DNA from: Chara braunii
Lineage: Eukaryota; Streptophyta; Charophyceae; Charales; Characeae
DNA: 22,307 nucleotides
Reading direction: 5' to 3'
Assembly: GCA_003427395.1 (NCBI GenBank)
Contig: BFEA01001075.1
Location: forward strand, 14,463 to 36,769
Below, one piece after another: positions 11,233 to 20,613 of this stretch. A program made the position numbers and the translations under genes. Every line of letters begins with the position of its first letter. Position 1 is the first letter of the stretch. The notes below the pieces were generated by a model. That model did no database searches and was not told where the DNA came from. It saw nothing but the letters and a program-made list of their open reading frames with translations.

Positions 11233-11401
11233 GGCAATTTCATAGAGCGCCAAGCATGATACGTACAGTGGAGTGACAGCTGAACGCTGAATGCTTCTGA
11301 CGTCATTTGGGAGAAGGATGTGAAGTGAAGGCTGGCCAGTCTGATATTACCCCCCCAAGAGCTTTCCAAGTTTCCACATTGCACTTGGTACAGTAACTTG
11401 A

Positions 11402-12706
11402 GATAAGGCCCTCCCTCAACTACTCACCAAAAAAATGAGAGCGAATCTGCCCCTAAAACATGGGAATATACACCGCCGGATGTTTTGTCTTTTCTGCATG
11501 AAATGGTGGAGAGTAGTGGAGCCAGGCCCATATGCCTTCACAAAGATGGGTGTGCAGTTAATCAGCACATCAACCATTCTTGATTTTTGTTTTTGGACAC
11601 CGAAGCGTCTGTCATCCATCTGTGCATTCATGCATTTGTGAACAGATGTAACAATCTTTTTCTTTTTTTTTTTCCCAAATGTATCATAAGCATGATTTTC
11701 ATCATCATCTTTTTTTTTTTTTTTTTTTGGGTTGGGGGGGGGGGGGGGGGGGGGGGGGGTTGTTGGGGGAGAGAGTTTGTAGTGGACGGAGATACTTTTG
11801 CCTATGTTTTTTTTTCAGCTTTTTCTCTGATTAAATAAATTAAAAAAAGCAATACAGGCAAAACTCTCTCTGCCGCTCTTGCAGTAGATGAACACTTGCA
11901 AATGGGACCAAATGCTGTAGAGTTCGGTTGTCAGCCCGGAAGCCTCACCAGGAGGGAGGAGGCTCCTCTTGTGGGCCCGGGGTGGTTGCCGGGAACATAG
12001 AGCTCTGGAACTCGACCGGGACATGGAGTGGGACTGAGAGTGGGACTGAGAGTGGGAGTCTATGTTATAGAACCATCATTTGGGGGATTCATCGTCTGTG
12101 TAGTACGAGGATTTCTTTCAGACCAAAATTTAAAGGACTCGCCAACTCGAAATGAGTGATTGTGGTCCTGAAGTATCCTTTTGGCACCTTCTCTTTTTTT
12201 TGTTGTTTTCCCCCCCTCTGACACCACGGCCAACCCCTGTAAATAAATATGACACCTGCCGGTCTGACACGACGACCGTGCCGTCGGTACTTCTGTTGCC
12301 TTTTCAAACTCGGCACGGTTTTCTTTGCCGACGCACTCGGTGTTTTTTTTTGCCCATTGGATACTCAAAGGTGACATGAACGTACTTACCCCTTTTTCTT
12401 TTTTCTTTTTTTTTGGAGGGGGGGGAGGGGGCACGGGGGAGGCACATTTCTCTGTTTGGCACTGATCATCATCATGATCATATGGTGATGTGTTCCTCAT
12501 TCCTCATAATAATGTTTCTGGCATGTTGTATGTTCTTCTCCCTTCATTTTGGTAATAATTTACTAAGAATAATTTACCAAGAATTTTTTTTTGGTAATCA
12601 TAATTTTAAGTAATAATGTAACCCATTGGACCCAAATTGCTATGCGGTCCCGCCAAACCATCACGTACGACATGGAACGAACTTCCGCTAAAGCTGGATT
12701 CTCCTG
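11402..12706. other. low-complexity spacer without recognised gene
   Basis: Contains a T run (11710-11728) followed closely by a 26-base G run (11734-11759), a 12-base tandem repeat AGTGGGACTGAG at 12027-12056 (two and a half copies), and several T-rich stretches (about 12187-12196, 12391-12415). No open frame resembles a known protein. Confidence 0.5.
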
Positions 12707-12754
12707 TAATCTGCAATTTAGACTTTTTCATAATCTGTAATTTAGACCTTTTCA
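12707..12754 (+). repeat. 24-base tandem duplication
   Basis: Two adjacent copies (12707-12730 and 12731-12754) of TAATCTG.AATTTAGA..TTTTCA, differing at few bases. Confidence 0.85.
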
Positions 12755-12763
12755 CATAGTAAA

Positions 12764-12869
12764 TGGGGGGCGCTTGCTGCACCTTTTGCCAGACGCCGAC
12801 ATTTTGAATGTAGCGGCATCTGTTCTGGTCTCGATACATTCCAAATGTTGGTGTTTGGCACGCCCCCCA
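12764..12869. repeat. small inverted-repeat element
   Basis: Ends TGGGGGGCG and CGCCCCCCA are perfect complements. Inside, CGACATTTTGAATGTAGC pairs with GATACATTCCAAATGTTG with few differences, the left arm having about 15 extra bases. It resembles a small MITE. Duplicated target sequence is not evident. Confidence 0.6.
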
Positions 12870-12975
12870 CACGCTCTACTAGTAATCGGCCTTGTGCTTG
12901 TGGTCCACAGGTGCCCCTGCTCGAATAACAGTGATTTTGTTAAGCCGCCAGCACCACTAACACTGGCGGGGGCGT

Positions 12976-13007
<32 letters not shown>

Positions 13008-13404
13008 CATCTCCTAGCCACTTTTCTCCGGGGCTGGAAACGCGCCGCCCTGCGCGCCAAAGGAGAACGAACCCCAATGGGCCTCCTTTCGGCTGGCGCC
13101 GCCAGGGATTTTGCTCCAGAGGCCGGTCCCCGAAAGTCGTGGCAGCATGCAAGCCGCGCATTTTTTATTCTTTGGCTGGGCAACATACTGCAAATTTGCA
13201 ATGAGATTGCGAAGTTGCCCTTCGATTTCTCCTCACAAGTCTGAGCTAAAGTCACAGAATGGAAGTCCTTTGAGCGTTTCAAAGGGGCGGAACAGGATGG
13301 ATGTCCTTTGAGCGGTCCAAGCACAACTGCAGCCCTTCGTTGTGTGGAAGGAGAACTCTAGCCGTCTTCAGCAGCCACTCCGTCGCCGGGATACCGTCAG
13401 AGCC

Positions 13405-13440
<36 letters not shown>

Positions 13441-13562
13441 GGACGTTGAAAAAAAGCGGGTATGTTCAACAAATCAGACACTTCCCGAGGCATAGAGCCC
13501 GGCCGCTACTACCACATGTTAANAAAAAAAAAAAAAAAAAAAAAAAAAGATGTTGTTTGGTA
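12870..13562. other. spacer with poly(A) tracts; no gene
   Basis: Long A runs at about 12979-13005, 13407-13438 and 13523-13548 may be tails of old retroposed copies. A near-repeat around TCCTTTGAGCG occurs near 13264 and again near 13303. A hairpin CGCCAG/CTGGCG lies near 12945-12968. No recognised protein. Confidence 0.45.
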
Positions 13563-13682
13563 ATGGGACCTTACTTCCACCTGCACTTTTTGGGTGCAGT
13601 GACTGCAGTCTGACAGTATTGCGAAGTTACAGACAAATACATATCAGGAAGTAAGTACCGTCTTCACCCAAATAGAACGGCC
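13563..13682 (+). repeat. dispersed repeat family X, copy 1
   Basis: Shares long blocks with 19920-20024: GGGACCTTACTTCCACCTG at the start, TCTGACAGTATTGC in the middle, CGTCTTCACCC.AATAGA at the end. A short hairpin GCAC...GTGC follows the first block. Copy 1 comes directly after an A run. Family unknown. Confidence 0.75.
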
Positions 13683-13717
13683 AGCCGTAAAAATAAATAA
13701 TAATTAAAATAATTAAA

Positions 13718-14076
13718 GGCTACCAGAGTGGCCCGGGAACACTTGCCCGACTAGGCCAAAAAAAACAAAAAACAAAAAAAAACGTTTTTTATCTAGGCTA
13801 CCAGCCGGGCCGCCCGGGTCCCGGGTGGCCAGCCCGTGCAAGGATCAAGCAAGGTCCCAGCAAAAAAAAAAAAACAAAAAAAAAAATCAAACAAATCCGG
13901 AAAAAAACTATGTTATGCAGAAAAATAAATCGAACAACGTTTGCCTCAGGGTGACATCGAAATTCTTTACTGAATTAAAAATAAAAACTATAATGTAAAA
14001 ATATTTTATTTTTATTTTTATTTTTTTACTTTTTTTGGCCCCGCCGGGCAAGTGACCCCGGGCCACTCTGGTAGGC
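13718..14076. repeat. inverted-repeat element with 40-base ends (GGCTACCAG...)
   Basis: Left end 13718-13757 and right end 14037-14076 are inverted copies; shared core is CTACCAGAGTGGCCCGGG followed by CACTTGCCCG. A related copy of the same end motif lies inside at about 13797-13830. The interior is A/T-rich with no coding frame. Confidence 0.75.
13794..13945 (-). repeat. dispersed repeat family Y, copy A (inverted relative to 18264-18450)
   Basis: On the minus strand this reads GTTGTTCGATTTATTTTTCT, then GCATAACATA, T-rich sequence, GGGACCTTG, a GC-rich segment and GGCTGGTAGCCTAGA. The plus strand at 18264-18450 has the same blocks in the same order. Confidence 0.75.
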
Positions 14077-14140
14077 TAGTTTTTAATCTTATTTTTTATT
14101 TTAAATTTGGTAAGGAATTTCGATGTGACCCTGAGGCAAA
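13940..14140. repeat. second inverted-repeat pair, crossing the 13718-14076 pair
   Basis: TTTGCCTCAGGGTGACATCG beginning at 13940 is matched on the opposite strand ending at 14140 (complement of CGATGTGACCCTGAGGCAAA), with similarity through GAAATTC and beyond. Its left arm lies inside the 13718-14076 element while its right arm lies outside, so the two pairs interleave. Confidence 0.75.
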
Positions 14141-14177
14141 AGTTGTTTTTTTTAATTTAAAAAAAAAAAAAAAAAAG

Positions 14178-14826
14178 TTTTTGGGTCAAATGCCGGCGAG
14201 GTGGGCAAGGGTTGGTGTTATGTGGCCAGGGCCTGCAGAGCAGCAATCTTGTACGTCATCTGGACCCTGAGAAACGACAGACTTTTTAGGAGGAAATTCC
14301 ATTCTGACCTGTCAACGATGAATCTGGTCCTTTCCAATGTTGGGGTGCTCATCTGGGCAGACTGGAGAAGAGCGAACAGGGCGCCACACAAGAGAAGTGC
14401 AAGCAGCAGTTTTTTGAAAACATGGTGTCTCTCTCAAGGTTAGAATGTTGAAGTCCACCGCCTGGGGAATCAGGATTGAGCCTAGGCTGACTGGACCTCG
14501 CCCCCCCCTGAAGCGGGGCTCAACACAGATACTAGGTCCACTTTCTGCTCCCTGTGATGGTGTAATATGACCTGCTACGACTGATAAGATCATTTTCGAC
14601 TTGGTGGGTCACCTTAGGAACAGCAGCCTCAGAGGACTAGTTAAACTCTCATATGTGGTGCCCTTTGGGTGAAGAGGTCCTACAGTTATTAGGTCCAGGT
14701 AAAGGAGAGCCACGACCCAGAATTGTAGGTTCATGATTGCTTGAACTTTCAGAATTGTATAAGGGACGGTGGACCCGGTTTCCAGCAGGTGCAGCTCCCC
14801 ACGAATAGAAAGGAGCCTTTGGAAAT

Positions 14827-14857
<31 letters not shown>
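14178..14857 (+). mobile_element. 5'-truncated LINE: C-terminal RT-protein fragment, 3' UTR and poly(A)
   Basis: Frame 14201-14443 encodes about 80 residues with AILYVIWTLRNDRLF, a motif typical of the region after the reverse transcriptase in plant LINEs (IW..RN...F). A non-coding stretch follows, then the shared tail motif around 14764-14810 (GGTGGACCCGGTTTCCAGC, CAGGTGCAGCTCCCCAC) and an A run at 14829-14857 that grades into GAAA repeats. This is the pattern of a 5'-truncated insertion. The protein match is short; the tail shared with two other sites strengthens it. Confidence 0.65.
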
Positions 14858-14859
<2 letters not shown>

Positions 14860-14866
14860 AAGAAAG

Positions 14867-15009
14867 AAAGTTGTTTTTGGGTTTTTTGGGACGTCCGTTA
14901 AAATTGGAACGATACACAGAAGATTAGCATGGCCCCTGAGCAAGGATGACATGCATAAATCGAGAAATGGTCCAAATTTAAATAAATAAATAAAAAAAGT
15001 TGTTTTTGG
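14867..15009 (+). pseudogene. U6: U6 snRNA retropseudogene with target-site duplication
   Basis: 14881-14979 matches essentially the whole plant U6 snRNA, including AAAATTGGAACGATACA, AGATTAGCATGGCCCCTG, CAAGGATGACATGCATAAAT and the 3' end CGAGAAATGGTCCAAATTT. U6 is the catalytic-core RNA of the spliceosome. The ACAGAGA box, which pairs with the 5' splice site, reads ACACAGA, and the 5' stem is two bases short, so a functional gene is unlikely. Directly after the U6 end comes an A-rich tail (14980-14998). AAAGTTGTTTTTGG flanks the unit on both sides (14867-14880 and 14996-15009), as expected for target-primed reverse transcription. No plant U6 upstream promoter element is in front: the preceding bases are a LINE poly(A) tail. 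Confidence 0.9.
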
Positions 15010-15344
15010 TCCTAAGCTTGTCTTGGTTTCATCTTCGTTTCGTTTTTGAAAATGTTTCTTATGATAGGCTTATAGCTTGTAATGGTAGTACAGACACGAG
15101 ATGTAAAAAGAGAATTTTTCTTGGAATCTACATGAGTAGGTGACAACAGAGACCCCAATCAGGGTGCTTGGGATCTCACTCTCAGCAAATGGAAAACCAA
15201 CAGGAAACAACAAATGGATATCTAAATCAGCTTTGGCCAAATTGGAACTTTGGAAGGACAAACGAACATCTATTATAGGACGTTCACTGATCATAAATAA
15301 TGTTATTCTAGCCTCACTCTGGTACAAGTCAGCAATATGGCCAC

Positions 15345-15440
15345 TGGACAAATCAGCGCTTAAACTTCTACAAAGACAAATAACAGCCTATCTGGACAAA
15401 TCAGCGCTTAAACTTCTACAAAGACAAATAACAGCCTATC
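15345..15440 (+). repeat. 48-base in-frame tandem duplication inside the LINE coding region
   Basis: 15345-15392 and 15393-15440 are identical 48-base units, encoding DKSALKLLQRQITAYL twice. The duplication keeps frame and is exact, so it is younger than the decay around it. Confidence 0.95.
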
Positions 15441-17355
15441 TATGGAGAGGTAACATGACTTAAAAAATGTCATAAATAGAGTTGTCTGGCAAGGAGTTAT
15501 TCAGCCTAAAGCAAAAGGAGGGTTAGGAATCTTAGACCCTTCCACTCAAGCCATGGCGCTATCAATCCAATGGATCAAAAGATTACTTTTCAACCCAGAG
15601 ACACCTTGGTCAGCCCTAGCTGAGCAACAGATAGCAAGATTAGCCCCTGAAGTCCCAGAAGGGACAGATCCGTTGATATGGCTAGAAAATCGTCACTGGT
15701 CCATTCCAAAAGGTAGAACTCAGCCCTCAAGCCAGCCAGAGAACCCAAATCGTCAAGCCACAAAAATGGACATTAAAAATTATCCTTTTTGGCCTGACCT
15801 CCTCAAGACCTGGCGCAAACTACCCTTACCAAATAAAATTCCTCCAAACCGTTGGGAGGAGGTCTGCCAACAACCTCTTTTCAACAACAGATGGTTGACT
15901 GATTCACAAGGAAGGATGTTCCATTGTATGGATTTCCCCTAGAGAGGTTGGGTCAAAAAGGGGGTCCTAAGGATTGGGGACATTTGGAACCCAGGAACCC
16001 GGGACTGGTACTCTTTTTCTGATCTCCTGTCTAACTTGCGATACTGCAGGAGAACAGAAAAATCACTAGACACAATCACAGAAGTCATCCTGATAGATTG
16101 GATAAGATTCCTTAGAAAAGGTCCGCAACTTAAAGAAAGTGATTGGGTGGGCATCCAAGGGAATTCCCAACAAATAGGAAATGTAGCATTAGTAAATGAT
16201 GGGGGATTAGTCTTGCTCTCCTTATTCTTAATCAATCACAAATACCGGCTCACTGAAAGTCAAACTAAGGAAACCGAGTGGTTCAATGCTGACCAAGTAT
16301 TCAGGATCAGAGTTCTGAAATACAAAGACCACTGGATGGCCTTCAAACCATCATGTGCAATCAACAAATTGGCTCTAGATCCCATTTATTGGTCTTGGAC
16401 CGTCCCTTTGGGCAAACGTAGAAAGGACACTCGCAGTATTCACTCACTGACAGTCAGATTAACGTACCGCATGTTGAGGCCTACACTGGAATTGAAAGAC
16501 AGAATAGAAACCAGGTGGATGAAACAGCTAAATGTAAGCAAGGATGATTTGAGACGTATTAAGTGGTTCAAAACTATTAAGATTAAACCGACAAAAATTG
16601 CCTCCCTACAGTGGCAAAGCGACCATCGATGCCTTCCCACGAATGATTGGCTAATAGATAGGACCTCACTGGAAGAGAAGGGTATCGCTCCACCTTGGTG
16701 CAAGCTATGCTCCTCAGCATTCCCATCTAGGACCATTCCAGAAACCATCGAGCACATCTTTCTCCAATGCCCATGTGCAGTTTGGTTATGGCGTTGGTAG
16801 GACAGGATTTGGAATTCTTTTAATACCCCCTTGAACTGGCCTTGGGATTGGCGAGCTCTGTTATGCGAGACATGGTCTCCAGACCAATTAGATGATTTCT
16901 CCCGAAACCTATTTATAACCGGAAGAAGAGCCATTCTCTGGGCCCTCTGGCAATGACGCTGTACTTTTGAAAGGGAGGGTGCCAGGCTGGATGGTCCAGA
17001 CTTTACAAAGTCCATTAAACTACAGGTGCAAACTGTTATCACAGCTCAATGAGACAAAGCGAAAGAAAAAATTCAATTTCTGACGAAACAACACATCAAA
17101 TCATTCAGTGGCGCTTGGCTCGGAGGATCTCAAGGAGGTACGATTGGAAAGATCAAAGAAAGTGCGGTGAGGAGAGAGAACAAAGAAGAGCATAGCAAAG
17201 GAATTCAAAAATACTACCGCCTGATATTCCATGATGGGACAAATGTGGATCCAACAATACCACTTCGCCCTCTATCAGAGTTCCCAGATCCCTTCCCACC
17301 CTCATCATTATCCCTAGTCCCCATAAGTTGGTTTGGATACGGAAGAGGAGAATAA

Positions 17356-17700
17356 TTGTATGTTGTAACCAGCTAGATAACATTGTTGTTTCTGGTGGAC
17401 AGACAAGGCCGAAAAGGCTGATTTTTGTGGTGGACTCGAAGGGTAGTAGAACTATAGGAAGGGCGGTTTTCAGGGTGACAGGGGAATTTAAAGGAAAGAC
17501 AGGGAGTCTGAAGAGATTGGTCATAGTCTCCAACAAGATATCTGCATGAGTATTTCGGATTGTTTCAGAAGTGTGATATAGAAGGTAATGCTGCTAGGAC
17601 CACGGGCATCTGGCGGCCAGGCTCTGGCTGAAGAGGCAGTACTCCTTTTTCTTTATACTTCCCATACCTCCTGTTTTTGAATCATGTATCAGCATTACCT
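17356..17700 (+). other. LINE 3' untranslated sequence
   Basis: Follows the last LINE codon frame (stop at 17355) and precedes the shared tail motif. A short open frame at 17328-17549 is not recognised and is probably not coding. Confidence 0.5.
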
Positions 17701-17760
17701 GATTGAGGGACGTTGGACCCGTTTTCCAGCAGGTGCAGCTCCCCACCAATAGACCGGAGC

Positions 17761-18263
17761 CAGTAGCTGAGCTGCTAGTGGTGGATGCTCATACCAACAC
17801 CACTCGCAATCTCAGCCGGAAGCACCAGTACCTTTGACGGTTCGAAAATACTCGGCCTCCGACCTTTCAGGAGGCCGAAACGAAACGACGGCCGCCGATC
17901 AGATTTATCAACGGCAGCCGATGTCGGTCCCGGCCTCCTAAAAGTTCGGGTACTGGCCAGTACCACGTCGAAAATAGGCTCGGAGGTACTGGTGGGAAGA
18001 GAGTTTTTTTTTTTTTTTTTTTTTTTTTGTTGAAGCCCTGGTTGTTGTAGAGGCTGGATTCCGGAAGAGAGAATTGTTACTGCGGACAGCCTTTTGGGCC
18101 TGGCCGGTGATGCCGTGCTCAATTGAGTGGTCCGCCCACTTTTTAGGAAGGGACGCCGGGCCCGTTTCCAGGCTTGTTTTGGATTTTGGAAGGGATGCCG
18201 GGCCCGTTTCCCGGCTGGAATACAACTAAGCGAATGTCTTTTGAAAAAAAAAAAAAAAAAAAA
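17761..18263. other. repeat-rich spacer with hairpins and a poly(T) tract
   Basis: CACCAGTACCT at 17823-17833 is repeated inverted at about 17984-17994. A perfect 8-bp stem CGGCCTCC/GGAGGCCG lies near 17853-17877. A T run is at about 18006-18029. Two tandem relatives of the LINE tail hairpin (GGGACGCCGGGCCCGTTTCC near 18147, GGGATGCCGGGCCCGTTTCC near 18191) are followed by an A run (18244-18263). Confidence 0.55.
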
Positions 18264-18450
18264 GTTGTTCAGTTTATTTTTCTGCATAACATAATTTCTT
18301 TTCAGAAATTTTGGATTTTTATTTTTTGTTTGTTTGTTTGCTTTTTTTTTTTTCTTCTTCTTGTTTTGGCCGGGACCTTCTATGGTCCTCACACGACCAG
18401 GCCGCCCGGGCAAACAAGGTGACCCGGGCCGTCCGGCTGGTAGCCTAGAA
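18264..18450 (+). repeat. dispersed repeat family Y, copy B
   Basis: Same block order as the minus strand of 13794-13945: GTTGTTCAGTTTATTTTTCT, GCATAACATA, T-rich sequence, GGGACCTT, GC-rich segment, GGCTGGTAGCCTAG. Preceded by an A run. Copy B has extra bases between GGGACCTT and the GC-rich segment. Confidence 0.75.
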
Positions 18451-19548
18451 TAAAAGTAAATAAAAAAAATGGTCCTCCAGGGGCCTGGACCCATTATCGA
18501 AGTCTTCGACCACTTCCTTCACGTGTGGCCTCGAGTGACACAGTACGGCCGTCGAATAGATCGGATCTCGACGGCCGGGTAGTTTCCAAGCGGGGACTGT
18601 AAAGATGCCCACCTTCCGTCCAATGAGATGCGTCGAAAAAAAAAAAAAAGAAAAAAAAGTTGGACATGATAGCTCGTGGCTTTGCGTCGGCGGGAAGTCT
18701 GGATTTTTGAGGTGTACTCAAAAGAGGGGGGGGGGGGGTTGATTTCAAGACATCGTTTTCTTTTTTTTTGGCTCTGAGAAATAGAACTTGAAATGTGGAA
18801 TTCAGATATCGTAAAAAAAAAATAATAATAATAATAAAATCAGATACCGTGGTGGATCTGAGAGGAACGCTTCCGCGTCTGTCGGATGGCCTTTTAGAGG
18901 CATCATGAGATACATGGTGATGAATGTATCCCCATACCCATTACTTGTTCATCCTCGTGGCCGTGTTCGTGGACATATTTTATTGGCACGGTACATCACC
19001 ATGAAGACTTGCGTGAAGGAGATCATACCAGTGAGATCTAGAAGAGATCGGCAGGGAGTACGACAGTTTTGGAGAACGTTGGAAGGGTTGGTGTGGGATT
19101 TCGAGGGTTTGGGAACAGTTGTAGGACCTCTGTAGCCTATTCTCATGCTTCTTGAGCGACGGTAAGAGTTTTTAGGTACTTCAAAAAGAAAATAAGGAGT
19201 GTGGGAGAAGATGGTGGGTTATCACGCGTCCTACCAGTGAGGGGGCTAGCTGGCAGGATGGGAGTATGGCATAGCAGCAGCAGAGATGGTTCCTCCGCTG
19301 CGGTCAGTCTTGCAGGAGGGGGGTAAAGTGGGTTGATGGGGGGTTTTCTGAGTCGTTCCTGAATTCTGTTTAATCATGAAAGTTGTCATAGACATGTCTG
19401 AAGTAGCTCCAATTCTTCGAGCCAAAGCCCGGTAATGGCCCTGGTATCTCAAATTCTAAATTTCCATCCTTAGGTCAATTAGATTTTTCTAGTTGTTCCT
19501 TGTCTCATTCTCATGAAATTTTCTGATGAAGTTTTCTGAATGTACTCG
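18451..19548. other. spacer, possibly part of a LINE 3' region; no gene established
   Basis: Contains short A and G runs (about 18637-18658, 18727-18738) and an (ATA)n patch near 18821-18837. The frame at 18905-19135 (76 residues, RQGVRQFWRTLEGLVWDFEG) is not recognised. Since a LINE-type tail follows at 19549-19703, some of this could be its 3' UTR. Confidence 0.4.
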
Positions 19549-19672
19549 TTATGGGACGCTGTGCCCGGTTCCCAGTTTGTGCTAATTTGTGAAGATATGG
19601 TTGTATCTATGGGACGCTGGACCCGGTTTCCAGCAGGTGCTGCTCCCCACCAATAGATGGAGCTTGTTTTTG

Positions 19673-19703
<31 letters not shown>
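19549..19703 (+). mobile_element. third LINE-type 3' tail with poly(A)
   Basis: Two tail hairpin units in tandem (GGGACGCTGTGCCCGGTTCC near 19554, GGGACGCTGGACCCGGTTTC near 19610), then CAGCAGGTGCTGCTCCCCAC and an A run (19677-19703). Sequence matches tails at 14764-14810 and 17707-17755. GCTGGA...TCCAGC can form a perfect 6-bp hairpin. Confidence 0.7.
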
Positions 19704-19919
19704 GTAGATCGTACTAGCCCATGAATTCGGGTGTACAGCTGTTCTTTGTAGTTTTATGTGCTATTTCAATTCATTTTAAATCAGAAAACGATCCATTCAT
19801 GCAAATAAAAAATCACTTTGTATTTTCCAAAAAACCATAAAATTTCATCACACATAGTAGAATACTTCGCTAGTGGGTCCAGGCCCCAGGGCAAGGCTGA
19901 ATCCCTGATCTTGTTCTGG
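19704..19919. other. spacer; no gene seen
   Basis: AT-rich sequence between a LINE-type tail and repeat X copy 2. Nothing recognised. Confidence 0.4.
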
Positions 19920-20024
19920 TATTGGGACCTTACTTCCACCTGTGCTTTTCGGGTGCACTCTGACAGTATTGCTGTTACTGACAGATACATGTCATAAGTA
20001 CTGTCTTCACCCGAATAGAGTGCT
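19920..20024 (+). repeat. dispersed repeat family X, copy 2
   Basis: Matches 13563-13682 in block order (GGGACCTTACTTCCACCTG, TCTGACAGTATTGC, GTCTTCACCCGAATAGA). It is followed by T-rich sequence with C interruptions (20030-20057). Confidence 0.75.
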
Positions 20025-20121
20025 CAGATTTTTTTTCTTTTTTTCTTTTTTTCTTTTGCCCAGTTATTAATTGCTGTGTCTGGACTCGACAGTTTGCTCC
20101 AAGTAACGGCTACACTGACCA

Positions 20122-20295
20122 GGGGCCAAGTCCCACTAGCATCATTGAGTTTCCTCAATACACGAACCTGGACATGTTTGTGGAGAAGTGCAAAAAAAGA
20201 TGCGTTGAGTGAGTTCCCTCAACCTCACCTCTCCTCAAACATGTCCAGATTCGGGCGTCAAGGAAAACTCACTGCCGCTAGTGGGACTTGGCCCC
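20122..20295. repeat. foldback repeat family Z, arms of about 66 bases
   Basis: Arms 20122-20187 and 20229-20295 are inverted copies: GGGGCCAAGTCCCACTAGC at the outer end and CTGGACATGTTTG at the inner end match on opposite strands. The loop is about 41 bases. A third, single-arm copy is at 20556-20613. Confidence 0.8.
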
Positions 20296-20555
20296 GGGCG
20301 TTCTATTCGGGTGGGGTAACGACTGTATAGCCCCCTACGCATGACCCAACGCAGGCTGACAAGTGCTCTGGAAGATGCATGATCAGGGGATAGTTCAGAT
20401 TCGAAGTCTTTCGAATGATCTCTGTGGACGTAATTGTGGTCAGATACTTCTGAGAAAGTAGAGTAAGAATATGTATGTAACTGGGGCCAAATGCATCTGA
20501 GACACAGTGACTGTCCCAAACAGTCTTACAGGCTGTCCTTGCACAGCCATGATCG

Positions 20556-20613
20556 GGGGCCAAGTCCCACTAGCAGCATTGAGTGTCCTCAACGCCTGAA
20601 TCTGGTCGTGTGG
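20556..20613 (+). repeat. foldback family Z, solitary arm
   Basis: Begins GGGGCCAAGTCCCACTAGCA, then CATTGAGTGTCCTCAACGCC, in the same orientation as the left arm of 20122-20295. No matching inverted arm follows within the window. Confidence 0.75.

Larger units (their letters stand above)
10825..11401. mobile_element. long foldback element with ATG-repeat core
   Basis: The ends TCAAGTTACTG (10825-10835) and CAGTAACTTGA (11391-11401) are perfect complements, and similarity continues inward over arms of about 230 bases (10825-11062 and 11163-11401). Strongest blocks: GGTAATATTAGACTGGCCAG at about 10923 against its complement near 11330-11350; AATGACGTCAGAAG near 10969 against CTTCTGACGTCATT near 11295; TTGGCGCTCTA near 11018 against TAGAGCGCCAA near 11243. 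The inner ends carry CAT/ATG trinucleotides. The loop is about 100 bases with no coding frame. The left arm has about 65 extra G-rich bases absent from the right. No target duplication was found. Confidence 0.8.
15130..17760 (+). mobile_element. decayed LINE: RT C-terminal part, zinc-binding domain and 3' tail
   Basis: From 15140, in one frame, IRVLGISLSANG...WISKSALAKLELWKDKR, then GRSLIINNVILASLWYKSA, is the region after the catalytic core of plant LINE reverse transcriptases. Near 15450-15460 the frame shifts; the rest continues in a second frame to 17355 with four stops (TAG 15940-15942, TAG 16798-16800, TGA 16954-16956, TGA 17050-17052). At about 16610-16790, WQSDHRCLPTNDWL, CKLC and ETIEHIFLQCP form the CCHC zinc-binding domain (zf-RVT type). 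The 3' UTR ends with the shared tail motif at about 17707-17755, but no poly(A) follows. The catalytic RT motif and any endonuclease are absent, so the copy is truncated and dead. Its left limit is uncertain. Confidence 0.85.

Noticed and set aside
11063-11245. Acidic poly-Asp small protein
   Set aside because: Comes from the ATG array at the core of a foldback element; no other coding sign.
14881-14979. Functional U6 gene
   Set aside because: Changed ACAGAGA box, shortened 5' stem, no upstream promoter element, and retroposition hallmarks.
17775-18494. 239-residue minus-strand frame
   Set aside because: Crosses poly(A)/poly(T) tracts giving Lys and Phe runs, and spans unrelated repeats.
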